Shown here: in pieces, positions 19,926-24,190 of the stretch | Layout: every line of letters begins with the position of its first letter | How positions within the stretch are numbered: position 1 is the first letter of the stretch | DNA from: an uncultured Eubacteriales bacterium | GTDB lineage: Bacteria > Bacillota > Clostridia > Christensenellales > UBA1242 | Direction of reading: 5' to 3' | DNA: 24,190 nucleotides | NCBI GenBank assembly: GCA_948512295.1 | Contig: CAOQRA010000014.1 | Span: 1 to 24,190, forward strand | The notes under the pieces: generated by a model | Seen by the model: only the letters and a program-made list of their open reading frames with translations | What the model was told of the DNA's origin: nothing | The model's database searches: none | Program-made: the position numbers and the translations under genes

Positions 19926-19956
19926 AAAAAAGAAGCTTAACTTAAGCTTCTTTTTT
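19926..19956 (+). terminator. Rho-independent terminator of the giant gene
   Basis: A perfect 15-bp inverted repeat (AAAAAAGAAGCTTAA at 19926-19940 and its complement at 19942-19956) lies about 40 nt after the stop codon. It forms an AGAAGC/GCTTCT stem with a short loop and a U6 tract. Because the A and T tracts are symmetric it could work on both strands. The next gene, on the same strand, starts 139 nt later, so the giant gene is transcribed alone. Confidence 0.88.
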
Positions 19957-20071
19957 GTCGTTTTAGGCTGTTTTTGGGTATTTGGGGGCGATAAGTGTCT
20001 AATTATATATTTTTATTAGAAATTTATAAAATTTTGTCTAAATTTGTTACCTAAAATTTAATATTTTAAGG

Positions 20072-20077
20072 TATAAT
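20072..20077 (+). promoter_or_regulatory. Possible -10 box of radC
   Basis: A perfect TATAAT lies immediately upstream of the radC ribosome binding site. No good -35 hexamer sits at 16-18 nt; TTGTTA at 20044-20049 is 22 nt away. If this -10 is used, transcription would begin near 20084, right at the AGGAGG, giving a leader of only about 11 nt. The rest of 19960-20070 is AT-rich with nothing else recognisable. Confidence 0.35.
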
Positions 20078-20094
20078 TTGTGCAGGAGGTTTTT

Positions 20095-20808
20095 ATGCAA
20101 AAGAAAGTCGGTGACAAAGAGAATATTCATGAAGGGCACAGGCAGAGGCTTTTAAATCTTGTCATTAGTTCTGGAATTGACAATGTCAGTGAGATTCAAG
20201 CTTTAGAGTTTACTCTCAGTTACATTTATCCTCGTGGTGACACAAATCCTCTTGCCCACAGATTGTTAAATAAGTTTGGAACTTATGCAGATGTTTTAGA
20301 TGCCGATGTGAATGATTTACAGACTGTACTTGGCGTAGGAGAGCGAGCGGCAAAATTAATTACTCAACTTCCAGAGTTGTTTCATTATTATACTTGCAGC
20401 AGATTAAAAGAAAAAGCGCTGCTTAATAGCAAGGCTGCGATGTTTGATTTTTGTGAACTGATTTTAAGATTAAGCCGTGTGGAAGAATTATACATTGTTG
20501 CGCTTGATGCAAATATGAGATTAAAAGGTTATCGCCGGCTTGCCAAGGGTGCCATAAATATGGTAGGCATAAAGCAAAATGAAATTACAAAATTTTTAAA
20601 TACTTACACTCCGTCCTATGTATTTTTAATGCATAATCATCCTGGAGGGTATTGCTTGCCATCCAAGCAAGACAAAACCGCCAATCAAAATTTATCACAA
20701 ATGTTTATGTTTTTAGGAGTCAATTTTATTGATCATTTTATCATTGGAAGTGATGGAATTGCAAGCATTGGAGAAGATCGAAAGATGAGGGAGTTTATTC
20801 CTTTATAA
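20095..20808 (+). CDS. radC: RadC family protein (JAB/MPN+ domain)
   Basis: 237 residues, the usual RadC length. I chose the ATG at 20095 because a perfect AGGAGG ends 5 nt upstream; the in-frame GTG at 20080 would place that ribosome binding site inside the gene. An N-terminal UPF0758-type helical region carries a helix-hairpin-helix-like segment, VLGVGERAAKLI, at about residues 80-91. The C-terminal JAB/MPN+ domain has the metal motif H180-N-H182-P-G-G with S190 and D193, and ends DHFIIGSDGIASIGE. G184 replaces the common serine of HNHPSG, but the metal ligands are kept. E130 or E131 could supply the catalytic glutamate. The family's biochemical role is unsettled: it was historically called a DNA-repair protein, and its link to repair and recombination is disputed. 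The gene converges with the next one, with stop codons overlapping by 6 nt. Confidence 0.92.
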   Translation: MQKKVGDKENIHEGHRQRLLNLVISSGIDNVSEIQALEFTLSYIYPRGDTNPLAHRLLNKFGTYADVLDADVNDLQTVLGVGERAAKLITQLPELFHYYTCSRLKEKALLNSKAAMFDFCELILRLSRVEELYIVALDANMRLKGYRRLAKGAINMVGIKQNEITKFLNTYTPSYVFLMHNHPGGYCLPSKQDKTANQNLSQMFMFLGVNFIDHFIIGSDGIASIGEDRKMREFIPL

Positions 20809-21168
20809 TCCTAGAAGTTTTGCTAGTATTACACCTATAAAGCCGCCTACAACTGAAAAAATACTGCAAATGATAATTAAAAGCCATAATCTTGGCTTTT
20901 TTTCTTTATGCTTTTTGTTTTCACCTTCATTTATCTCATAGCCATAAGGAAGCACGCAAAGGCAATAGACGCCGTCATCGTCATACTTAATAGATATACA
21001 ATCTTGACGTTCAAGATAGGTGAGGATATGTTCTAGTCCATCGCTGTCCACGCGATATTTATTGGGCATGGCAGAAATTATATCACTGCCTTCAATGATT
21101 TTATAGGTTCCGTTATTACATTCTTTGGCTAAAAATTTTAATACTAGCCTTGATTTAATATCTAACAT
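20803..21168 (-). CDS. Small protein with winged-helix-like N-domain and C-terminal membrane anchor (paralogue A)
   Basis: 121 residues. Residues 1-75 have a helix-helix-helix-hairpin pattern typical of a winged-helix fold (LVLKFLAKECNN, GSDIISAM, LEHILTYLERQDCISI, then a DDDGVYCLCV hairpin). A basic, hydrophilic linker (KKHKEKKPR, about residues 85-93) follows, and then a single hydrophobic segment of about 25 residues reaching the C-terminus (LWLLIIICSIFSVVGG onward). This is tail-anchor topology with the N-domain in the cytoplasm. No Shine-Dalgarno sequence is evident before the ATG, so the start is less certain. It aligns over its whole length with the divergent gene at 21275-21637, and the 106-bp gap between them must hold both promoters. 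I do not recognise the family. A membrane-tethered DNA-binding or protein-interaction regulator is inference. Confidence 0.75.
   Translation of the reverse strand: MLDIKSRLVLKFLAKECNNGTYKIIEGSDIISAMPNKYRVDSDGLEHILTYLERQDCISIKYDDDGVYCLCVLPYGYEINEGENKKHKEKKPRLWLLIIICSIFSVVGGFIGVILAKLLGL
20879..20903 (+). terminator. Probable radC terminator inside the convergent gene
   Basis: AAAAGCCA (20879-20886), a 6-nt loop and TGGCTTTT (20893-20900) form a perfect 8-bp stem followed by further Ts, about 70 nt after the radC stop codon. On the opposite strand the same bases encode the Lys-rich linker and the first membrane residues of the convergent gene. For that gene the hairpin is followed only by TTTTAATT, so termination in its own direction should be weaker. 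Confidence 0.7.
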
Positions 21169-21274
21169 TAATATTATTTTGAGAAATAATTATATTTGTA
21201 TTCCTTAGATGTAGCTGTTTTATGCATAAACCTCACATTCAAAGTCAATAATTTGAAACAAATATGGAGTACTA

Positions 21275-21637
21275 ATGTCGCAGCGGAAACAAAAACTCGT
21301 TATGGCATATTTATGTAAGGTATGTTCTAGTAAAAAGTCATGCCTAGTTTCTCCAAACCAAATTGCACAGGCGATCAGCAAAAAATGCGTATTAACAATA
21401 GCGGAAATCGACGAAATTATGGCAGCTTTAGCACTTGAAAATTATCTTGATTTTGTGGTTTCGGATAGTAAAGAGGGGTACTATTATTGTGTGACGTTAC
21501 GTAAAAAGGGGCAAAGCTATATTCTAGACAGCAAGAAACAAAAAAAGACCTTTGGAATGCTTATCTTGCGAAGTATTTTTTTGGCCACTGTCAGCTTTGT
21601 CTTTGGTGTAATTTTACGTGCCATTTTTAAGGGCTAA
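21275..21637 (+). CDS. Small protein with winged-helix-like N-domain and C-terminal membrane anchor (paralogue B)
   Basis: 120 residues, with ATG preceded by GGAG at 21266-21269. The layout matches the divergent neighbour: an N-domain with helices LVMAYLCKVCSS, PNQIAQAIS and EIDEIMAALALENYLDF, a hairpin EGYYYCV, a basic linker (KKQKKTFG), and one terminal hydrophobic segment (MLILRSIFLATVSFVFGVI) ending AIFKG. Residues LV, YL/FL, C, the turn before the second helix and the 'Y-x-C-V' strand are shared, so the pair arose by duplication. The N-domain should be cytoplasmic. It may bind DNA or another protein, but no family assignment is possible by eye. I see no clear terminator after it before the next promoter. 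Confidence 0.78.
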   Translation: MSQRKQKLVMAYLCKVCSSKKSCLVSPNQIAQAISKKCVLTIAEIDEIMAALALENYLDFVVSDSKEGYYYCVTLRKKGQSYILDSKKQKKTFGMLILRSIFLATVSFVFGVILRAIFKG

Positions 21638-21719
21638 GGCTGAATTTCTTTATAATTTAATACTGCATAGAACTATCTTTAATGAACTTTGTAACACTTT
21701 CTTTTTATTGCTATATTTT

Positions 21720-21769
21720 TTCGACAAATTTCATTTTTCTTCGTAATTTAGTTGTCACAATTTGTCGAA
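21720..21769 (+). promoter_or_regulatory. Inverted pair of perfect Spo0A-type 0A boxes
   Basis: TTCGACAAATT (21720-21730) and AATTTGTCGAA (21759-21769) form a perfect 11-bp inverted repeat with a 28-nt gap. Each arm contains TGTCGAA, the published consensus of the Spo0A-binding 0A box, once on each strand. The right arm sits inside the -35/-10 spacer of the lipoprotein promoter. Spo0A is the phosphorelay response regulator of sporulation and transition-state control in Bacilli and Clostridia. Its binding here is inferred from the motif and position. Confidence 0.6.
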
Positions 21770-21780
21770 GAGGTTAAACT
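21752..21780 (+). promoter_or_regulatory. Promoter of the small lipoprotein gene
   Basis: TTGTCA (21752-21757) and TAAACT (21775-21780) are 17 nt apart. The spacer contains TTTGTCGA starting at its fourth base, which is the right-hand 0A box. Transcription would start near 21787, giving a leader of about 18 nt that carries the ribosome binding site. Confidence 0.6.
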
Positions 21781-21804
21781 ATATGGGTGAATAAGGAGAA
21801 TAGA

Positions 21805-22239
21805 ATGCTTAGAAGAATAGTTTATACATTTTTAGTCATGATTTTGCTTGCCGTTCCATTTACAGCTGTGGGCTGTGGAAATAATAATGATGGCACAATG
21901 GGAGACATGCCACCAGAATTAGAAACACCAGTCAAGCCTAATGATCCAGAAGAAAAACCGACAGTGCCACCTGAAGATGAGGAGACAAACTTGCTATCAA
22001 ATATTGCCAAGGATATTATAAACCTTTTAAAAGAGGTTGCCTTTGAAAGTGAAGCGATATATGAGATAATTTATCAAAACGATGGCATGATAATTCAGAT
22101 GCCCGAAAGTGCACTTTCACTTACTGCTGAAGAAATCAAAGAAGCAAGTTTGCTAGACGATATTTCAATGGATGGTTACAAATGGGATACAAAATCTGAA
22201 ACTAGTTATGTATTGATATTAATTACCAAACTCGGGTAA
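21805..22239 (+). CDS. Small putative lipoprotein with a Pro/acidic linker
   Basis: 144 residues from ATG 21805, chosen because AAGGAG at 21793-21798 is 6 nt upstream; the in-frame GTG at 21787 would translate through that site. The signal peptide is MLRR plus a hydrophobic core, ending in A21-V22-G23-C24. This lipobox is acceptable but less ideal than that of the giant protein, because position -3 is Ala. Residues 25-58 form a disordered linker rich in Pro, Glu and Asp (PPELETPVKPNDPEEKPTVP). Residues about 60-144 look like a small folded domain beginning with an amphipathic helix (NLLSNIAKDIINLLKEVAF). I do not recognise that domain. The gene stands alone, with its own 0A-box promoter and terminator. 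A small lipid-anchored protein made under stationary-phase or sporulation control is a reasonable inference. Confidence 0.8.
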   Translation: MLRRIVYTFLVMILLAVPFTAVGCGNNNDGTMGDMPPELETPVKPNDPEEKPTVPPEDEETNLLSNIAKDIINLLKEVAFESEAIYEIIYQNDGMIIQMPESALSLTAEEIKEASLLDDISMDGYKWDTKSETSYVLILITKLG

Positions 22240-22243
22240 ACAA

Positions 22244-22267
22244 CTCGCAAAAATTGCGAGCTTTTTG
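22244..22267 (+). terminator. Rho-independent terminator of the small lipoprotein gene
   Basis: CTCGCAA (22244-22250), loop AAA and TTGCGAG (22254-22260) make a perfect 7-bp stem followed by CTTTTTG, 5 nt after the stop codon. Confidence 0.85.
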
Positions 22268-22273
22268 TTGTAA

Positions 22274-22296
22274 ATAAAAAATAGCCGTAAAGGCTA
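22274..22296 (-). terminator. Terminator of the tRNA-Arg gene
   Basis: Read on the minus strand, TAGCC, loop TTTAC and GGCTA are followed by a run of six Ts, starting just 3 nt after the encoded CCA. It lies back to back with the plus-strand lipoprotein terminator, so the two convergent transcripts are each ended separately. Confidence 0.75.
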
Positions 22297-22299
22297 CTT

Positions 22300-22376
22300 T
22301 GGTGCGTCGCAAGGGATTCGAACCCCTGACCTTCTGTTCCGTAGACAGACGCTCTATCCAGCTGAGCTAGCAACGC
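22300..22376 (-). tRNA. tRNA-Arg (anticodon ACG), CCA encoded
   Basis: The cloverleaf is complete on the minus strand. The acceptor stem GCGTTGC pairs with GCGACGC with one G-U pair. The D-arm is AGCTCAGCTGGATAGAGC. The anticodon stem TCTGT/ACAGA encloses the loop CTACGGA, so the anticodon is ACG, expected to be modified to ICG by TadA and to read CGU, CGC and CGA. The variable loop is short, the T-arm contains GGTTCGAATCC, and the discriminator A is followed by a genomic CCA at 22302-22300. It resembles the B. subtilis tRNA-Arg(ACG) closely. It has its own promoter and terminator and is a single-gene transcript. Confidence 0.97.
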
Positions 22377-22398
22377 ATAATCCGTGCTTAAGGCGACG

Positions 22399-22435
22399 GA
22401 CAAGCCCGCGCATCAACATCCGTTTATGGCTTGTC
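22399..22435 (-). promoter_or_regulatory. Inverted repeat in the leader of the tRNA-Arg transcript
   Basis: GACAAGCC (22399-22406) and GGCTTGTC (22428-22435) form a perfect 8-bp stem with a 21-nt loop, between the predicted tRNA promoter and the mature 5' end. A second, partly overlapping inverted repeat, TCCGT/ACGGA (22381-22385 and 22396-22400), could form the alternative hairpin. The role could be leader processing or protection. No known family is recognised. Confidence 0.6.
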
Positions 22436-22449
22436 TTGATACGCATTTT

Positions 22450-22478
22450 ATTATATCATTTCTTTTTGAATTTGTAAA
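22450..22478 (-). promoter_or_regulatory. Promoter of the tRNA-Arg gene
   Basis: On the minus strand, TTTACA (22478-22473) and TATAAT (22455-22450) are separated by exactly 17 nt. Transcription should start near 22443, leaving a leader of about 67 nt before the mature tRNA, to be removed by RNase P. Confidence 0.75.
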
Positions 22479-22541
22479 TACTTTTTATCACAATTTAAAA
22501 AAAATGTTTTAATAATTTTTTAAAAATGTAAGCTAAATAAT

Positions 22542-22570
22542 TTGCAAATATTTGTCGAGTATGATACAAT
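22542..22570 (+). promoter_or_regulatory. Promoter of the DUF2188-like gene, with a near-0A box in its spacer
   Basis: TTGCAA (22542-22547) and TACAAT (22565-22570) are 17 nt apart. The spacer contains TTTGTCGA starting at its fourth base, the same offset as in the small lipoprotein promoter. The core TGTCGAG (22553-22559) has one mismatch to the 0A consensus TGTCGAA. Transcription would start near 22577, with AGGAG at 22583-22587. Confidence 0.65.
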
Positions 22571-22595
22571 TTGACCTATAAAAGGAGAAACATTT

Positions 22596-23150
22596 ATGTG
22601 GTTTTTTAGTAAAAAGAAAAATAAAAAAGAAGAAGTAAAAAAAGAAAAGGTTGCTGCCCCAGTTGAAGAAACAAAAGTAGAGGCTGCTCCTATGGTTGAA
22701 GAAAAGGTTGAGGATAAAAAGACCCCTGCAAAGAAACCAGTTGCAAAGAAAACTGCAACCAAAACCCTTTCAAAATCAGCAGCGGAAAAGCAACCAGTAA
22801 ACAATAAAGTAGCAAAAGAGCAAGACAAAAGTGCAGTAAAAGAAATCAAAAAAACGTCCGTTAGTAAAGGGGAGTCAAAGCGATCTGAAACAAAAAAGGC
22901 TGCTAAGGTTGTAAATAAAAAGACTTCGGCCAAAAGTGAAGAAGTAAAAGCAAGTGAAGAGCTTGGTGCATACCGCGTTGTTTTTGATGAAAAAGATAAG
23001 GTTTGGAAGATAAGTCGTGATGGTGCTAAACGTGTAATTGATAAAAAGAAAACTAAAGAAGAAGCATTAAAACGTGCGAAGGAACTTAGCGAAAATAATA
23101 ATGCCGCAGTTATTGTTTACAAGAAGGATGGAACATTTCAAAATATGTAA
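22596..23150 (+). CDS. Lys/Ala-rich, histone-H1-like protein with C-terminal DUF2188-like domain
   Basis: 184 residues, ATG with AGGAG 8 nt upstream. It starts MWFFSKKKNKKEE and then runs for about 110 residues of low complexity in Lys, Ala, Glu, Val and Thr, with AAKK/PAKKP-type repeats such as KKTPAKKPVAKKTATKT. This is the composition of bacterial H1-like nucleoid proteins. Residues about 124-184 match the DUF2188 pattern: a first strand (YRVVF), the 'VWKISRDGAKRVIDKKKTKE' strand-turn, a helix EEALKRAKELSEN, and a closing 'VIVYKKDGTFQ'. DUF2188 proteins are small and of unknown function. The basic tail suggests binding to nucleic acid or to an acidic surface, which is inference. The gene is monocistronic, with its own promoter and terminator. 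Confidence 0.82.
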   Translation: MWFFSKKKNKKEEVKKEKVAAPVEETKVEAAPMVEEKVEDKKTPAKKPVAKKTATKTLSKSAAEKQPVNNKVAKEQDKSAVKEIKKTSVSKGESKRSETKKAAKVVNKKTSAKSEEVKASEELGAYRVVFDEKDKVWKISRDGAKRVIDKKKTKEEALKRAKELSENNNAAVIVYKKDGTFQNM

Positions 23151-23163
23151 TGTGCGTTAAATT

Positions 23164-23191
23164 AAAAAATCGACCAGTTGGCCGATTTTTT
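23164..23191 (+). terminator. Rho-independent terminator of the DUF2188-like gene
   Basis: AAAAAATCG (23164-23172) and CGATTTTTT (23183-23191) form 9-bp arms. Inside them CC/GG pair around an AGTT loop, with one A-C mismatch between the two stem parts. The hairpin starts 14 nt after the stop codon and is followed by a T-rich run. Confidence 0.8.
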
Positions 23192-23245
23192 ATTATAGAA
23201 AACCACGGCTTTAATTCATGGTTTAAAAGAATTTAAACTATAAGT

Positions 23246-23286
23246 AAAAACTCTTCGGCGCACGCTGTTTGCCTCAGAATGACACG
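23246..23286 (+). repeat. Intergenic repeat, copy A
   Basis: It runs from CTCTTCGGCG to CCTCAGAATGACA. It shares both ends with the copy at 23654-23688, but the middle differs. Confidence 0.6.
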
Positions 23287-23307
23287 GCTGGGGAGGCACC
23301 ACTCGGC

Positions 23308-23347
23308 GTTTAATATTTTTAACTTTTCAAGATTAAAAATATTAAAC
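23308..23347. repeat. Perfect 15-bp AT-rich inverted repeat
   Basis: GTTTAATATTTTTAA (23308-23322) and its exact complement (23333-23347) surround a 10-nt loop. No U-tract follows on either strand, so it is not a classic terminator. It could be a repeat-element core or a protein-binding site. Confidence 0.8.
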
Positions 23348-23418
23348 TTGACACTGCAAGTCTAAAGCCTTGGCAGCTATCCTCGCGTTTCCCCTCCCAA
23401 TCTCCCTCCGAATAAAGG

Positions 23419-23440
23419 GCGGGAACCCGAATGTTCCCGC
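23419..23440. repeat. GC-rich hairpin
   Basis: GCGGGAAC (23419-23426), loop CCGAAT and GTTCCCGC (23433-23440) form a perfect 8-bp stem. It lacks a following T-tract. It resembles the REP-type hairpins found between genes. Confidence 0.75.
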
Positions 23441-23491
23441 GGATAAAATAATGTATAAAATGTACCAGTTAAATTGACAGTATCCAAAGCA

Positions 23492-23581
23492 TGTCATCCT
23501 GACGCGGAGCGGAAGGATCTTTTCTGAGTACTCTGTAAACTGACTTTATCTAAAAGATTCTTTGTTTCACTCAGAATGACA
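23492..23581. repeat. 90-bp palindromic, MITE-like intergenic repeat (copies B and C in inverted orientation)
   Basis: The unit starts TGTCATCCTGA and ends TCAGAATGACA, so its 11-bp termini are inverted repeats with one mismatch. The inner parts GGATCTTTT and AAAAGATTC also pair with one mismatch, giving arms of about 30 bp around a unique centre. It encodes nothing. The structure fits a non-autonomous element or two facing copies of one repeat. Confidence 0.7.
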
Positions 23582-23610
23582 ATAGTAAGCATGCCAGACA
23601 AACTAAACAA

Positions 23611-23638
23611 GTACGCGGCTAAGCCGCTCGAAATGACA
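23611..23638 (+). repeat. Degenerate intergenic repeat fragment (copy E)
   Basis: GCGGCTAAGCCGC is a self-complementary core, followed by TCGAAATGACA, which resembles the CAGAATGACA end of the other copies. It is probably a decayed or related element. Confidence 0.45.
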
Positions 23639-23653
23639 AAACATGGGGTTGGT

Positions 23654-23688
23654 CTAAAAGATTCTTCGGCGATTGCTTAGAATGTCAA
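23654..23688 (+). repeat. Intergenic repeat, copy D
   Basis: AAAAGATTCTTCGGCG and TTAGAATGTCA match the ends of copies A and C. The unit is shorter than copy A. Confidence 0.6.
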
Positions 23689-23720
23689 TAATACGTACTC
23701 AGAATCACAGATAACCAAGT

Positions 23721-23825
23721 TTACGCTTTCTTTTTCAATAATTTACTTTTCTTTAATGTATTGCAGTATAGGTCAATCAATGCATCTAATTCATCATAGG
23801 CTTCTTGTGTTTTATTCACTTTCAT
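23721..23825 (-). CDS. 34-residue micro-ORF with a strong ribosome binding site
   Basis: It runs from ATG at 23825 to TAA at 23721 and encodes MKVNKTQEAYDELDALIDLY plus a basic tail ending KKSKLLKKKA. A perfect TAGGAGG lies 5 nt before the ATG, inside the end of the upstream gene. The start overlaps that gene's stop by 14 nt, which suggests translational coupling in one operon. The product is a charged helix with a basic C-terminus. Its EAYDELDALID resembles the KAYDELLVKLD near the end of the upstream protein, so the two may be related. The alternative is that it is a frameshifted tail of that gene, but the dedicated ribosome binding site argues for an independent small gene. Confidence 0.55.
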   Translation of the reverse strand: MKVNKTQEAYDELDALIDLYCNTLKKSKLLKKKA

Positions 23826-24190
23826 GTTCGCCTCCTATTTTTATATTATCCAATTTTACCAATAATTCATCATACGCTTTATCTTTTTGCTTTTTCTTTT
23901 CCAAAGTATCGCTAAGCCATTTGAATTCTTTATCAAAGTCCTCGAAAAGTGCTTGTGCTTTCTCAGCAGATGCGTCTGTTTTTTGTCGTTCAGAAGCCAC
24001 AATCTCTTTCAATTTTGCACGAAGTCCCTCTTCATCAAGCTTACCAGCTGCTGCCAGTTCAAAGATTTTATGAATGTCGCTTGTTTCAGTTATTTCAATA
24101 GTTTTCTCGGTTTCAAGTATAGGAGTTGCTTTTTTATAGCCATCCTCACTTGACATCTCAACTTCCACCATTTGATCAAGTTCTTTTTTG
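23812..24190 (-). CDS. Partial gene: charged, coiled-coil-rich protein open at the right edge
   Basis: The frame has no stop between its first in-window ATG (24171) and the window edge; the upstream codons read KKELDQ. That ATG also has no Shine-Dalgarno, so the gene very probably starts beyond the window. The visible 125 residues are strongly charged and helical. IFELAAAGKLDEEGLRAKLK (about 35-55 residues after the ATG) resembles the short SHOCT helix pair, at low confidence. A predicted coiled coil, KAQALFEDFDKEFKWLSDTL with EKKKQKDKAYDELLVKLD, follows, and the tail is IKIGGEHESE. There is no membrane segment in the visible part. Function is unknown. It overlaps the downstream micro-ORF by 14 nt. 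Confidence 0.7.
   Translation of the reverse strand, partial: KKELDQMVEVEMSSEDGYKKATPILETEKTIEITETSDIHKIFELAAAGKLDEEGLRAKLKEIVASERQKTDASAEKAQALFEDFDKEFKWLSDTLEKKKQKDKAYDELLVKLDNIKIGGEHESE

Larger units (their letters stand above)
23196..23720. other. Gene-free stretch rich in palindromic intergenic repeats
   Basis: No ORF with a ribosome binding site is visible here on either strand. The stretch holds several copies of an intergenic repeat whose ends read like TTCTTCGGCG and CAGAATGACA, a perfect 15-bp AT-rich inverted repeat, a GC-rich 8-bp hairpin, and a small AAACCA/TGGTTT hairpin at 23200-23224. It is locally richer in G and C than its surroundings. Similar CAGAATGACA-type repeats are common between genes in many gut bacterial genomes. 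Confidence 0.7.

Noticed and set aside
19996..20041. Two TGTCTAA sequences upstream of radC as degenerate 0A boxes
   Set aside because: Each has one mismatch at the central G, they are not placed like the boxes in the other two promoters, and such 7-mers are common in AT-rich DNA.
20080..20094. GTG start for radC adding five residues
   Set aside because: The AGGAGG used for initiation would lie inside the coding sequence; the ATG at 20095 has ideal spacing.
22206..22403. 65-aa minus-strand ORF containing AQLDRASVYGTEGQGFESL
   Set aside because: It is a translation of the tRNA-Arg gene. This peptide pattern is a well-known spurious ORF from antisense or sense reading of tRNAs.
22520..22933. 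137-aa minus-strand ORF rich in Phe and Ser
   Set aside because: It is the antisense of the Lys-rich region of the DUF2188-like gene; poly-Lys codons read backwards give Phe and Leu runs.
23246..23688. CRISPR array
   Set aside because: The repeats are palindromic, unequal in length, in both orientations and without regular spacers.

Overview
The window comes from an AT-rich, low-GC Gram-positive-type genome, most likely an uncultured member of the Clostridia (Bacillota). The evidence is strong AGGAGG-type ribosome binding sites, sigma-A-type promoters with 17-nt spacers, many U-tract terminators, two lipobox signal peptides, a tRNA-Arg(ACG) with encoded CCA, and two promoters carrying sequences that match or nearly match the Spo0A '0A box'. 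TGA is used as a stop, so the genetic code is the standard bacterial one.

Region 1 (1-19960) is one transcription unit: a consensus promoter, a strong ribosome binding site, a single uninterrupted 6,596-residue ORF and a strong terminator. The product is a giant lipoprotein. After the lipobox it begins with bacterial-Ig-like beta-sandwich repeats, then alternates Ig-like stretches with about six GLUG-type (M26-peptidase-associated) beta-solenoid blocks. It ends with a glycine-rich island and an aromatic, cysteine-containing tail. I see no protease motif, LPXTG signal or SLH domain. It is best read as a lipid-anchored surface stalk or adhesin, and its ligand is unknown.

Region 2 (19960-21640) holds a RadC/JAB-domain gene. 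It runs into a convergent small gene with overlapping stop codons, and a probable radC terminator lies inside that neighbour. The neighbour and the next gene are a divergent pair of paralogues. Each has an N-terminal winged-helix-like domain, a basic linker and a single C-terminal membrane segment, which suggests tail-anchored membrane regulators.

Region 3 (21640-23200) has a small second lipoprotein whose promoter carries two perfect, inverted 0A boxes, a minus-strand tRNA-Arg with its own promoter, structured leader and terminator, and a histone-H1-like Lys/Ala-rich protein ending in a DUF2188-like domain. The promoter of that last gene has a near-0A box at the same spacer offset as the lipoprotein promoter.

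Region 4 (23200-24190) is a roughly 500-bp gene-free stretch packed with palindromic intergenic repeats. It is followed on the minus strand by two overlapping short genes: a 34-residue micro-ORF and, upstream of it, a coiled-coil-rich charged protein that stays open through the right edge and is therefore partial.

No CRISPR array, transposase, integrase or rRNA is visible. Except for radC, the tRNA and the DUF2188-like domain, the genes here have no function I can assign with confidence.
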